Assembly (NCBI GenBank): GCA_020637615.1
Contig: JACKKC010000033.1
Span: 1-31,818 of the forward strand
Length of the DNA stretch: 31,818 nucleotides
Reading direction: 5' to 3'
Source of the DNA: Rhodovulum sp.
GTDB lineage: Bacteria > Pseudomonadota > Alphaproteobacteria > Rhodobacterales > Rhodobacteraceae
A model generated the notes under the pieces. That model was not told the DNA's origin. It ran no database searches and saw only the letters and a list, made by a program, of their open reading frames with translations. This document shows positions 24,995 to 31,818 of the stretch, piece by piece. Both the position numbers and the translations under genes were made by a program. Within the stretch, counting starts at the first letter, position 1. Each line of letters begins with the position of its first letter.

Positions 24995-25831
24995 TCAATG
25001 CGCCATGAGCACCGCGGTCGGCGGGGATTTCATCATGCTGGTCGTGGTGCCGCCGAAGATCCGCTGGCGCAGCCGCGAATGCCCGAAGCCGCCCATCACG
25101 ATCAGCTCGGCGTCGAGATCCATCGCCGCCCGGCGCAGCACCTCGGCCTCGTCGCGGCCCTCGCGCGGCAGGCGGTGCACGTTGGTCGAGATGCCGTGCC
25201 GCCCCAGATAGGCGCTCAGATCGGCGCCCGGCTCGGGCCCGTGCCCCTCGAAGGAGGGCACCGGATCGATCAGCACCACGTCCACCCGCTCTGCCGCGCA
25301 CATCAGCTCGATGGCGTCGCGCACCGCCTTGGAGGCCTCGACGCTGGCGTCCCAGGCGACCATCACCCGGCGCGGGTCGGGAAAATGCACCGCGCCCTCG
25401 GGCAGGAGCAGCACCGGGCGGCCCGATTCGAACAGCGCCCCGTTCAGCACCCAGTTCTGCATGGCCTCGCCGTCTCCGCCCACCGGCGGGATCAGCGTGA
25501 GATCGGCGTAGCGCGCGAAGCGGGCCGCGAGCGTCGCCACCGTGCCGCGGTCGATGTACTGGGATTCGACCATCGCCGAGACGCCCGCCTCGCCGAGCCG
25601 AGCCTCGACCTCCCGGGCGCGCTCCTCCGCGACGCTCTGGCCCTCGCGGATCTCGCCGGCCCAGATGTCGTTGGAGACGACCCCGTAGGGCGAGGCCGGC
25701 GGCGGCGGCGCCACCCCCAGCACCAGCACCGCGAGATGGGCGTCGAGCGCTCTGCAGATGCCGGCGGCGCGGTCGATCTCGGCATCGCCCTGGCTCGTCC
25801 CGACCGCCAGAAACACGGTCTTGAAGGGCAT
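24995..25831 (-). CDS. Universal stress protein, two UspA domains
   Basis: The 278-aa protein has two tandem Usp domains (about residues 1-135 and 150-278). The N-terminal domain starts MPFKTVFLAVGTSQGD. The C-terminal domain has VMVAWDASVEASKAV and ends with GGFGHSRLRQRIFGGTTTSMMKSPPTAVLMAH, the G-x2-G-x9-G-(S/T) nucleotide-binding pattern and typical final strand. Such proteins bind ATP or AMP and aid survival in stress or growth arrest. GAGGAG precedes the ATG at normal spacing. An FNR-like box about 60 nt upstream suggests low-oxygen induction (inference). Confidence 0.92.
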   Translation of the reverse strand: MPFKTVFLAVGTSQGDAEIDRAAGICRALDAHLAVLVLGVAPPPPASPYGVVSNDIWAGEIREGQSVAEERAREVEARLGEAGVSAMVESQYIDRGTVATLAARFARYADLTLIPPVGGDGEAMQNWVLNGALFESGRPVLLLPEGAVHFPDPRRVMVAWDASVEASKAVRDAIELMCAAERVDVVLIDPVPSFEGHGPEPGADLSAYLGRHGISTNVHRLPREGRDEAEVLRRAAMDLDAELIVMGGFGHSRLRQRIFGGTTTSMMKSPPTAVLMAH

Positions 25832-25889
25832 GGATCCTCTCCTCGTCTAGGTTTGTCTCAAGCTTAGGCTTGCGCTGCGCCACCGGGCC

Positions 25890-25903
25890 TTGCGATAGAT
25901 CAA
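25890..25903. promoter_or_regulatory. FNR/FnrL-like box upstream of the universal stress protein gene
   Basis: TTGC-N6-TCAA matches the FNR consensus TTGA-N6-TCAA at seven of eight positions. It is centred about 65 nt upstream of the universal stress protein start. A TAAGCT (- strand, 25866-25861) lies about 33 nt further downstream, where a -10 element would be for a site near -41.5. The divergent small-protein gene at 25965 is a similar distance away, so the site could serve either gene. Confidence 0.5.
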
Positions 25904-25964
25904 GTGTCCGCCGGCCGTGCATGCTATCGTGCCGCGCGACCCCAGACCAGCACGGGAGGAAGCC

Positions 25965-26201
25965 ATGGCCCTGGAACAGTTTCGTGTGCAGATCGCGATG
26001 CTGATGGACGAGATCGCCAAGGCGCCCGAGGATCGCCACGAACTGCAGGAGAGCCTGCGCGAGAAGCTCGCCGAGATGCAGGCCATGGGCCTTCCGCTGC
26101 CCCACGACCTCGTCGATCTGGAGGAATATCTCGAGGAGGATCTCGAAGGCGCCGCCCGCCGCCGCCGGCGCGGCAAGGCCGACCCCGCGGCGGAGGAATA
26201 G
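25965..26201 (+). CDS. Small charged hypothetical protein
   Basis: The 78-aa product is unrecognised. It is rich in Glu, Leu, Ala and Arg and predicted almost wholly helical. Residues 1-45 (MALEQFRVQIAMLMDEIAKAPEDRHELQESLREKLAEMQAMG) have heptad-like hydrophobic spacing suggesting a coiled coil or helical hairpin. An acidic segment (DLVDLEEYLEEDLEG) is followed by a basic patch (RRRRRGK) and an acidic end. GGGAGGA sits 5 nt before the ATG, which decides the start against an upstream in-frame ATG at 25917. Its stop codon directly abuts the znuB stop on the other strand, with no gap. It shares the upstream region with the universal stress protein gene. Confidence 0.75.
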   Translation: MALEQFRVQIAMLMDEIAKAPEDRHELQESLREKLAEMQAMGLPLPHDLVDLEEYLEEDLEGAARRRRRGKADPAAEE

Positions 26202-27029
26202 CTACCCTCGCCCGGCGCCACCGCTGCCGCCGCCGCGTCCCACGACCGCGGCGATCCCGTTCGCGAGCAGGAGCAGCACCACCGCCGCCACCACGATCGA
26301 GGGCCCCGCCGGCGAATCGAGCCGGAACGAGGCCGCGAGACCACCCGCCGAGGCGGCGGCGCCGATGCCGGCCGCGACCACCGCCATCGCCTCGGGCGTG
26401 GGCGCGAAGGCCCGCGCCGCCGCCGCCGGCACGATCAGCATCGCGGTGATGAGCAGCGCGCCGACGACCTTCAGCGCCACCGCCACCAGGAGCGCGAGCG
26501 CCACCGTCAGCAACAGCCGCTCGCGCGCCGCCACGATGCCGGCGGCCGCCGCGAGATCGGCGTTGAGCGTGGCGAGCAGCAGGCCGCGCCAGCGCCAGAT
26601 GAGCAGCGCGAGGATCAGCGCCCCCCCGGCCCAGATCACCAGGAGGTCGCTCCGGCTCACCGCCAGGATGTCACCGAAGAGATAGCCCATCAGGTCGACG
26701 CGCACCCCGGGGATCAGGCTCAGGGCCACCAGCCCCGCCGCCAGCGCCCCATGCGCGGCGACCCCGAGCATGGTGTCCATGGCATAGGTCCGCCCGGTCG
26801 CCAGCGAGACGGTCAGGGCCATGGCGAGCGCCGCCAGAGCCACCCCCGCCACCACCGGCAATTCGGTCGCGAGCGCCAGGGTCACGCCGATCAGGGCGGC
26901 ATGGGCCGTCGCATCGCCGAAATAGGCCATGCGCCGCCAGACGACGAAGCAGCCGAGCGGCCCGGCCACCAGCGCGACGCCGATCCCGGCCAGCACCGCG
27001 CGCAGGAGGAAATCGTCGAGCGGGCTCAC
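26202..27029 (-). CDS. znuB: Zinc ABC transporter permease ZnuB
   Basis: The 275-aa protein is an ABC-3 family permease with about 8 hydrophobic helices (from AVLAGIGVALVAGPLGCFVVWRRMAYFGDATAHAALIG at the N-terminus). The ATAHAALIGV stretch and the DTMLGVAAHGALAAGLV region are typical of ZnuB/MntB permeases. With ZnuA and ZnuC it imports zinc across the inner membrane. Its start overlaps the znuC stop by 4 nt. The glycine-rich C-terminus (GRGGGSGGAGRG) is unusual but short. Confidence 0.92.
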   Translation of the reverse strand: MSPLDDFLLRAVLAGIGVALVAGPLGCFVVWRRMAYFGDATAHAALIGVTLALATELPVVAGVALAALAMALTVSLATGRTYAMDTMLGVAAHGALAAGLVALSLIPGVRVDLMGYLFGDILAVSRSDLLVIWAGGALILALLIWRWRGLLLATLNADLAAAAGIVAARERLLLTVALALLVAVALKVVGALLITAMLIVPAAAARAFAPTPEAMAVVAAGIGAAASAGGLAASFRLDSPAGPSIVVAAVVLLLLANGIAAVVGRGGGSGGAGRG

Positions 27030-27784
27030 GCCTCGGCATCCGCGGGATGGTGGTGATGGCCGGGCGCGCCCTCGGCATGGGCATGATCGTGCTCGTGACG
27101 ATAGAGCGCCAGCGCCCCCTCGGTGCCGAAGCCGAAGAGCGCGCGGTATTCCGGCGCCGCCGAGACCACGGTCGGTGTGCCCTCGCAGCAGACATGGCCG
27201 TTGAGGCAGATCACCCGGTCCGAGGCGCTCATCACCACATGCAGGTCGTGGCTGACCATCAGCACCCCGCAGCCCATCTCGGCGCGCAATTCCTCGATCA
27301 GCCGGTAGAACCGCGCGACGCCGGGCTGGTCGAGCCCCTGCGCGGCCTCGTCGAGCACGAGGAGCTGCGGCCGGTGCAGGAGCGCATGCGCCAGAAGCGC
27401 CCGCTGCAGCTGCCCGCCGGAGAGGTCGATCATCTGCCGTCCCCCCAGCCCCGCGATTCCGACGCGTTGCAGGGCATGCTCCCGCTCCTCCCGGCCGCCG
27501 CCCGCCAGGCCGAGGAAGCGCGCCACGGTCAGCGGCATGGTGTGATCGATCGCCAGCCGCTGCGGCACGTAGCCGATGCGCAGGCCAGGCGCGCGCCGGA
27601 CCTCGCCCGTGCTCGCCCGCTCCGCGCCGATCAGCAGGCGCAGCAGCGTGCTCTTGCCCGATCCGTTCGGCCCGACGATGGTCACGATCTCGCCGGCCTC
27701 GACGGCGATGTCGACCCCGCGCAGCACGGGATGGCCGCCGAGCGTGACCCCGAGCTCCTTGGCCGAGACCAGCGGCGCGCTCAC
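27026..27784 (-). CDS. znuC: Zinc ABC transporter ATP-binding protein ZnuC
   Basis: The 252-aa ATPase has Walker A GPNGSGKST (residues 38-46), signature LSGGQLQRALLAHALL, Walker B LLVLDEAAQGLD and the switch histidine in VMVSHDLHVVM. The C-terminus is histidine-rich (HEHDHAHAEGAPGHHHHPADAE), as in many ZnuC proteins, and may hold zinc in the cytoplasm. It powers the ZnuB permease. It overlaps zur upstream and znuB downstream by 4 nt each, so all three are translationally coupled. Confidence 0.95.
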   Translation of the reverse strand: MSAPLVSAKELGVTLGGHPVLRGVDIAVEAGEIVTIVGPNGSGKSTLLRLLIGAERASTGEVRRAPGLRIGYVPQRLAIDHTMPLTVARFLGLAGGGREEREHALQRVGIAGLGGRQMIDLSGGQLQRALLAHALLHRPQLLVLDEAAQGLDQPGVARFYRLIEELRAEMGCGVLMVSHDLHVVMSASDRVICLNGHVCCEGTPTVVSAAPEYRALFGFGTEGALALYRHEHDHAHAEGAPGHHHHPADAEA

Positions 27785-28281
27785 GCCGCCTCCGCCTCGC
27801 GGCAGCGCGCGCAGAGCCCCTCGCCCTCGATCACCATCCGCTCCACGGAAAATCCCTGCCCGGCCGCCGAGGCCGCCAGCCCGGCGCCGAGCTGCGGCAG
27901 GACCGCCTCCGCCACGCCCCGGCAGCCGCGACAGATCAGGAAGACCGCCACGTGCTCCGAACCACCATGGGTACAGGCGACGAAGGCCGAAAGCCGCTCG
28001 ATGCGATGGACGAAGCCGTTCCGGACCAGGAAATCCAGGGCACGATAGGCCACCGGCGGCTGGCTCCCCAACCCGGCCTCCCGCAGCCGGTCGAGCAGCT
28101 CGTAGGCGGTCATGGCGCGATGCGCCTCGAGCAGCGCCTCGAGCACGCAGGCCCGCGCCGGCGTCATCCGCAGCCGCCGCGCCGCGCAGGCAGCCTCGAC
28201 GGCCGCCAGCGCCTGCGCCCGGCAGGCCTGGTGATCATGCGGGCCGAAGGCCTCCGCCTCGATGTCGCTTGACCGGGTCAT
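27781..28281 (-). CDS. zur: Zinc uptake regulator Zur (Fur family)
   Basis: The 166-aa protein is a Fur-family repressor. The DNA-binding domain (about residues 25-95) contains RMTPARACVLEALLEAHRAMTAYELLDRLREAG and the recognition segment PVAYRALDFLVRNGFVHRIE. The dimerisation domain has the structural zinc ligands C117/C120 (CRGC) and C157/C160 (CARC) and H110 near the regulatory site. The znu neighbours identify zinc as the metal. The ATG at 28281 has no Shine-Dalgarno, and a TATAAA (- strand, 28293-28288) lies 7 nt upstream, so the mRNA is probably leaderless (inference). The Zur box abuts the start, which implies autorepression. Confidence 0.92.
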   Translation of the reverse strand: MTRSSDIEAEAFGPHDHQACRAQALAAVEAACAARRLRMTPARACVLEALLEAHRAMTAYELLDRLREAGLGSQPPVAYRALDFLVRNGFVHRIERLSAFVACTHGGSEHVAVFLICRGCRGVAEAVLPQLGAGLAASAAGQGFSVERMVIEGEGLCARCREAEAA

Positions 28282-28297
28282 ATGTTACTTTATAACA
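28269..28297 (+). promoter_or_regulatory. Divergent znuA / zur promoter with Zur box
   Basis: TGTTA-CTTTA-TAACA (28283-28297) is a perfect 5-bp-arm inverted repeat in an AT-rich patch, the form expected of a Zur box. On + it overlaps TATAAC (28291-28296), which lies 16 nt from TTGACC (28269-28274); this predicts znuA transcription from about 28303. On - it covers TATAAA (28293-28288) just before the zur ATG. One bound Zur dimer could therefore block both promoters. Confidence 0.75.
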
Positions 28298-28372
28298 GAT
28301 CGTGCCGCGTGAAGTCGGCATCCTAGTCGGGCCCGTGTCGGGCCACAAGTGCCGCAATTGGAGGGAGCATTC

Positions 28373-29344
28373 ATGGCAACAAGGGCAGTTGCTGCCGTTC
28401 TGGGGCTCGCCGCGATCCCGGGAGCAGCCGCGGCGACGCCGCCGGTCGTCGCGACCGATATCGCGCCGGTCCAGTCGATCGTCGCCCGGGTCATGGCGGG
28501 GGTCGGGACACCGGGCCTCGTGGTACCACCCGGCGCCTCGCCGCACGGCTACGCGCTCCGCCCGTCCGAGGCGGAGCTCCTGCAGGAGGCCGGGCTGGTG
28601 GTCTGGGTCGGACCGGCGCTCGACCCCTGGCTCGCGGGGCCGATCGACACGCTGGCGCCCGAAGCCGCCCGCGTCACGCTCCAGGACGCGCCCGGCATCC
28701 GCCTCCTGCCGATTCGCACTGGAGGCCCCTTCGAGCCGCACGAGCATGACCACGCCGCCGAAGCCGCGGACGCCGGCCATGACCACGACGCAGAGGACGC
28801 CGAGCACGATCACGACCACGAACACGGCGGCCCCGACGGCCATCTCTGGCTCGACCCCGAGAATGCAGTCGCCGCCGCCCGCGCCGTCGCCGCGGCCCTC
28901 GCCCCGCTCGACCCCGAGAACGCCGCCGCCTATGCCGGCAATGCCGAGGCCTTCGCGACCGAGATGGCGGAATTATCGAGCGAGATCGAGGATCGCCTCG
29001 CCCCGGTCCGCGGGCAGCATTTCATCGTCTTCCACGACGCCTACCAGTATTTCGAGGACCGGTTCGACACGCCCGCGGCCGGCAGCGTCTCGCTCCAGGA
29101 GGGCGTGGCCCCCGGCGCCGCCCGCGTCGCCGAGATCCACGACCGGGTACGCGACGCGCAGATCACCTGCGCCTTCACCGAACCGCAATTCGAGCCGAAG
29201 CTGCTCGGCACCGTCATCGAGGGCGCCGGCGTGCGCACCGGCGTGCTCGACCCGATCGGCGCGGCGCTGCCGCCGGGGCCGAACCTCTACCCGGCGCTGA
29301 TGCTCGGCCTCGCCGACAGCCTCGCGGAATGTCTCGGCGGCTGA
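28373..29344 (+). CDS. znuA: Zinc ABC transporter substrate-binding protein ZnuA
   Basis: The 323-aa periplasmic protein has a signal peptide (MATRAVAAVLGLAAIPGAAAA) and the cluster A-I metal-binding fold. Metal ligands are expected in GASPHGYALRPSE, DGHLWLDPEN, FHDAYQYFE and the C-terminal DPIGAALPPG. A long His/Asp/Glu-rich loop (EHDHAAEAADAGHDHDAEDAEHDHDHEH region, about residues 122-150) marks zinc-specific members and may collect zinc. GGAGGG (28360-28365) is 7 nt before the ATG. It is expressed divergently from zur-znuCB under the shared Zur box. Confidence 0.95.
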   Translation: MATRAVAAVLGLAAIPGAAAATPPVVATDIAPVQSIVARVMAGVGTPGLVVPPGASPHGYALRPSEAELLQEAGLVVWVGPALDPWLAGPIDTLAPEAARVTLQDAPGIRLLPIRTGGPFEPHEHDHAAEAADAGHDHDAEDAEHDHDHEHGGPDGHLWLDPENAVAAARAVAAALAPLDPENAAAYAGNAEAFATEMAELSSEIEDRLAPVRGQHFIVFHDAYQYFEDRFDTPAAGSVSLQEGVAPGAARVAEIHDRVRDAQITCAFTEPQFEPKLLGTVIEGAGVRTGVLDPIGAALPPGPNLYPALMLGLADSLAECLGG

Positions 29345-29434
29345 TGCCGGACCGGTGATGCCGGCCCCCTGCCCCCCGCCCGCGATCTGCGCTAGCATCC
29401 CTGCGAGCGAGCCAACGGACGACAGGGGAACTGC

Positions 29435-29554
29435 ATGTGGCAACGCTGCCCCGCCCGCCGAAGCCCGGGGCGTGCCCGCCGGCAGCATCCTGCCCGGCGG
29501 ACGCCGCCGGGCGACGCCCGTCTTGGGGCGGGAGGATCGCAGGCGGACGGATGA
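29435..29554 (+). CDS. Possible small upstream ORF before the DUF1007 gene
   Basis: An ATG with AGGGGAA 5 nt upstream opens a 39-codon frame encoding an arginine/proline/alanine-rich peptide (MWQRCPARRSPG...). It ends 7 nt before the DUF1007 start. Its composition is what random GC-rich DNA would give, so only the good ribosome-binding site and its position argue for it. It could act as a leader peptide; this is weak. Confidence 0.2.
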   Translation: MWQRCPARRSPGRARRQHPARRTPPGDARLGAGGSQADG

Positions 29555-29561
29555 GTTCCAG

Positions 29562-30230
29562 ATGCGACAGCCCCGCAATAGACGGCCGCGACCCTTGCGC
29601 CCCCGTCTGACCCTGTCGATCCTCGCGTGCCTGCTGGCGCCGGCGGCCGTCGAGGCCCATCCCCACATCTTCATCGATGGCGGGGTGGATTTCCGTTTCG
29701 ACGAACGGGGCCGCCTCGCCACGCTGGAGGTGACCTGGATCTACGACGCGATGACCTCGCTCCTGATGCTGGAGGATCTCGGCATCGACGCCGCCGAGCC
29801 GCTCGGGGCCAGTGATCGCGAGCGGCTCGCCGCCTATCAGACCACCTGGGAGGCGGGCTTCGACGGCGACAGCTATCTCTGGGACGGCGAGCGCCGGATC
29901 GGCCTCTCGGGCCCGCTCGAGCCCGGCGCCGAGATCCGGGACGGGCTGGTCGTCATCACCTTCAGCCGGGAGGTCGAGACGCCCTTCCGCCCCGGCCCCG
30001 GCACCGTGACCGAGATCTACGACCCGAGCTATTTCACCGCCTATGCGGTCACCGACATACCGCGGCTCGAAGGCCCGGTGGACGGCTGCCGCGCGGAGGT
30101 CGTGCCCTTCCGCCCGACCGCCTCGCTCCAGCCGCTGCTCGACCGGCTCGGCGCCGTCCCGATCGACGAGACCCCGGACGAGGCGCTCGGCCGGCTCTTC
30201 GCCGACAAGGTGCGCCTGGCATGCGACTGA
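29562..30230 (+). CDS. DUF1007 periplasmic protein (metal transport associated)
   Basis: The 222-aa protein has a basic N-terminus and a hydrophobic signal segment (LTLSILACLLAPAAVEA, cleavage near residue 32), then HPHIFIDGGVDFRFDERGRL, the hallmark of DUF1007 proteins (COG3683). The conserved HPH may bind a metal at the mature N-terminus. TWIYDAMTSLLMLEDLG and FFTAYAVTD-like segments follow. DUF1007 genes are regularly paired with NicO-type transporters, as here, where the stop overlaps the next start by 10 nt. Proximity to znu suggests a role in zinc or nickel/cobalt traffic (inference). The start at 29562 is the ATG nearest the signal peptide. Confidence 0.85.
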   Translation: MRQPRNRRPRPLRPRLTLSILACLLAPAAVEAHPHIFIDGGVDFRFDERGRLATLEVTWIYDAMTSLLMLEDLGIDAAEPLGASDRERLAAYQTTWEAGFDGDSYLWDGERRIGLSGPLEPGAEIRDGLVVITFSREVETPFRPGPGTVTEIYDPSYFTAYAVTDIPRLEGPVDGCRAEVVPFRPTASLQPLLDRLGAVPIDETPDEALGRLFADKVRLACD

Positions 30231-31120
30231 CCGCGGCGGTCCTGCTCGCGGCGGCGGGGGCGGCCGCGCTCGCTCTGTGGCTGAGCGGCGGCCACCACCT
30301 GCTCTTCTGGTGGGCGGCGCGCTGGCAGCACGCGCTCCAGGACGCGCTCGCCCTTCGCATCCAGGACATCCGCGCCGGCCGCTCCGCCGCCTTCTGGTCG
30401 CTGCTCGGCCTCTGCGCCGGCTACGGCTTCCTGCATGCGGTCGGGCCGGGACACGGCAAGCTCCTGATCTCCGGCGCCGCCATCGGCTCCCGCGCCACGG
30501 CCTTCCGTATGGGACTCGTCGCCGTCGCCGGCAGCCTCGCCCAGGCGGCGGTGGCGATCGGGCTCGTCTACGGCGCCATGGCGCTCCTCGAACTCACCGC
30601 CCGCAGCACCGCCGAAGCCGCCGACCGCTGGATCACCCCGGTCGGCAATCTCGCGGTGGCGCTGGTCGGTGCCCTGCTGCTGGCGCGCGGGCTGCGCGCC
30701 CTCGGCCCGGCCCGCGCCGGTCGGGGTGCGGCGGCGCAGGGCCATGCGGCGCATCATTGCGGCCACCACCACGGGCCGACCGCGGCCGAGGCGGCCGCCG
30801 CCGACAGCCCTGGCACGATGCTGGCGCTCATCGCCGCGATGGCGATCCGCCCCTGCACCGGCGCGCTCTTCGTGCTGGTGCTCGCCTGGCGGATGGACCT
30901 CGCCGGCGCCGGCGCCGCCGCGGTCGTCGCCATGGGCCTCGGCACCGCTGTCTTCACCCTGATCGTGGCCACCCTCGCCGTCGCCGGCCGGGACGCGGCC
31001 TTCCTCGCCGCCGGCGACGGCCGCGCCGCCCGCCTGCTCGGCCCCGGGCTCCAGATCGCCGTCGGTGGCCTCATCTTCGGCATCGGCGGCACGCTGGCCC
31101 TGGCGGCGCTGCCGCTATGA
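30221..31120 (+). CDS. NicO/RcnA-family nickel/cobalt (divalent metal) transporter
   Basis: The 299-aa membrane protein belongs to the NicO/RcnA family. An N-terminal helix is followed by GLCAGYGFLHAVGPGHGKLLISGAAIG, carrying the family HAVGPGHGK motif. A histidine-rich cytoplasmic loop (HAAHHCGHHHGP, about residues 177-190) and MAIRPCTGALFVLV, the second motif, come later; about six or seven helices are visible. NicO members export or import Ni2+/Co2+; the direction cannot be told here. With DUF1007 it forms a two-gene unit behind znuA. Its last 6 bp overlap the convergent msrB gene. Confidence 0.85.
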   Translation: MRLTAAVLLAAAGAAALALWLSGGHHLLFWWAARWQHALQDALALRIQDIRAGRSAAFWSLLGLCAGYGFLHAVGPGHGKLLISGAAIGSRATAFRMGLVAVAGSLAQAAVAIGLVYGAMALLELTARSTAEAADRWITPVGNLAVALVGALLLARGLRALGPARAGRGAAAQGHAAHHCGHHHGPTAAEAAAADSPGTMLALIAAMAIRPCTGALFVLVLAWRMDLAGAGAAAVVAMGLGTAVFTLIVATLAVAGRDAAFLAAGDGRAARLLGPGLQIAVGGLIFGIGGTLALAALPL

Positions 31121-31582
31121 CGACGGCCGAAAATCCAATCCCAACCCGTTGATACAATGTCGCATTCCGGTCGGCGGCGGCCCGTCCCCGAAGACATGGC
31201 CGAGATGCCCGCCGCAGCGCCGGCAATGCACCTCGGTGCGCGGCAGGACGAGCCGGAAATCCTGCCTGGTGCCGACATTGCCCGGCACCGCCGCCCAGAA
31301 GCTCGGCCAGCCGGTGCCACTGTCGAACTTCGTCGCCGCGTCATAGACCGGCAAGGCGCAGCCGGCGCAGAGATAGAGCCCGGCGCGCTTCTCGCCGTTG
31401 AACGGGCTGGAATAGGGCCGCTCGGTATGCTCCTCGCGCAGCACGGCGAATTGCTCTGGCGTCAAGCGCGCCCGCCATTCCGCCTCGCTCAGGCTGACCT
31501 CGAAAGCCTCCGACGCCACCGCCGTGCCGCCGCGGGCCGCGAGCGCCGCCACACCGGCGAGAAACCTCCTGCGTCCGATCAT
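31115..31582 (-). CDS. msrB: Peptide-methionine (R)-S-oxide reductase, exported (MsrB)
   Basis: The 155-aa protein reduces methionine-R-sulfoxide in proteins. Structural zinc cysteines C72/C75 (CAGC) and C120/C123 (CRRC), the GWPSFW motif (residues 91-96) and the catalytic C143 in RHCINGLGLDF are present; most family members read RYCINS. The N-terminus GRRRFLAGVAALAARGGTAVAS is a twin-arginine-like signal, so the enzyme is probably periplasmic. The in-frame extension to 31786 is rejected because this signal begins at 31582. It is convergent with the NicO gene, overlapping it by 6 bp. No msrA or msrPQ is in view. Confidence 0.92.
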   Translation of the reverse strand: MIGRRRFLAGVAALAARGGTAVASEAFEVSLSEAEWRARLTPEQFAVLREEHTERPYSSPFNGEKRAGLYLCAGCALPVYDAATKFDSGTGWPSFWAAVPGNVGTRQDFRLVLPRTEVHCRRCGGHLGHVFGDGPPPTGMRHCINGLGLDFRPSS

Positions 31583-31818
31583 CGCGCCCTCCCCGCATCG
31601 CCGCCACGCGCTGCACCACCCCGGACGGCGCTGGTCTTCCCTTCGGTCAGGGCCCCGCATTCGTTTCGCACCCGCGCTGCGCCCATTTTCATGATGGGCG
31701 CCGGTCTCGCGCCGGCAAGGAAGGGGAATCTCATCTGGCAACACGACCCCGTTCGCCCGAACTCTGGCCGTGCCCAATGTCACCATCCGGCCCGGCGGGT
31801 ACCGCCGGGCAGCGCCCG
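31583..31818. other. End of window, no gene recognised
   Basis: No convincing coding sequence is seen in these 236 bp. A perfect 8-bp inverted repeat CCCGGCGG/CCGCCGGG with loop GTA lies at 31791-31809. It could be a transcription terminator of a gene outside the window, but no T-run is visible on either side. Confidence 0.4.

Noticed and set aside
29395..29555. Cobalamin riboswitch before the DUF1007/NicO genes
   Set aside because: GGGGAACTGC...CTGCCCCGC and GAAGCCCGG resemble parts of the B12 riboswitch, but the B12 box is not complete and the conserved GGTG...TCC segment is absent. A covariance search would decide it.

Overview
The window looks like chromosomal DNA from a GC-rich alphaproteobacterium, most likely of the Rhodobacterales (Rhodobacteraceae/Paracoccaceae type). 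This rests on gene content and on sequence style recognised by eye: a DinB with an N-terminal cysteine zinc motif, a glcD/glcE/glcF glycolate oxidase locus, a moxR-DUF58-BatA/DUF4159 operon, a divergent zur-znuCB / znuA locus and a ROSE-like hsp20 leader. No database search was possible. Almost all of the window is ordinary, tightly packed chromosome. The exception is 18.57-23.06 kb, a tandem duplication whose second copy is badly broken.

Layout. 0.1-1.4 kb: dinB on +. 1.46-1.57 kb: a promoter, three hairpins and a strong terminator that look like a small RNA gene. 1.58-2.44 kb: an N-formylglutamate amidohydrolase family gene on -. 2.5-2.9 kb: tRNA-Val(GAC) and rpmJ on +. 3.06-3.69 kb: a LysE/RhtB exporter on -. 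3.8-4.45 kb: hsp20 on - with a sigma-32-like promoter, a ROSE-type RNA thermometer and a terminator. 4.44-9.81 kb: the glycolate oxidase genes glcD, glcE and glcF on -, followed by a secreted serine protease coupled to glcF; a DUF454 membrane protein gene lies on + between glcD and glcE. 10.0-16.8 kb: a four-gene operon on - (MoxR AAA ATPase, DUF58 protein, BatA/DUF4159 membrane protein, VWA-like membrane protein). 17.2-18.3 kb: DUF1285 protein and a PagL-like lipid A deacylase on +.

18.57-23.06 kb: two head-to-tail copies (about 2.27 and 2.22 kb) of a block holding a Tat-exported protein gene, a LysR regulator and a divergent FMN-dependent NADH-azoreductase gene. Copy 1 is intact except that its azoreductase loses its C-terminus at the junction. 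In copy 2 the first two genes and the azoreductase N-terminus are broken by many small indels, while the last ~320 bp are clean and about 2% diverged. Either a real duplication has decayed, or the sequence is poor or chimeric here.

23.2-26.2 kb: a GYD-domain protein (-), an ETHE1/Blh-type metallo-beta-lactamase fold persulfide dioxygenase candidate (+), a highly structured intergenic region that may hold a second sRNA, a two-domain universal stress protein (-) with an FNR-like box, and a small charged protein (+). 26.2-31.1 kb: zinc homeostasis. zur-znuC-znuB (-) and znuA (+) diverge from one inverted repeat that overlaps both promoters, and a DUF1007 + NicO-family metal transporter pair follows on +. 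31.1-31.6 kb: a Tat-exported MsrB (-).

The best leads are the two candidate sRNAs with exposed CCUCCC anti-Shine-Dalgarno motifs, the ROSE/sigma-32 hsp20 leader, the Zur-box divergent promoter with an apparently leaderless zur, and the duplication.
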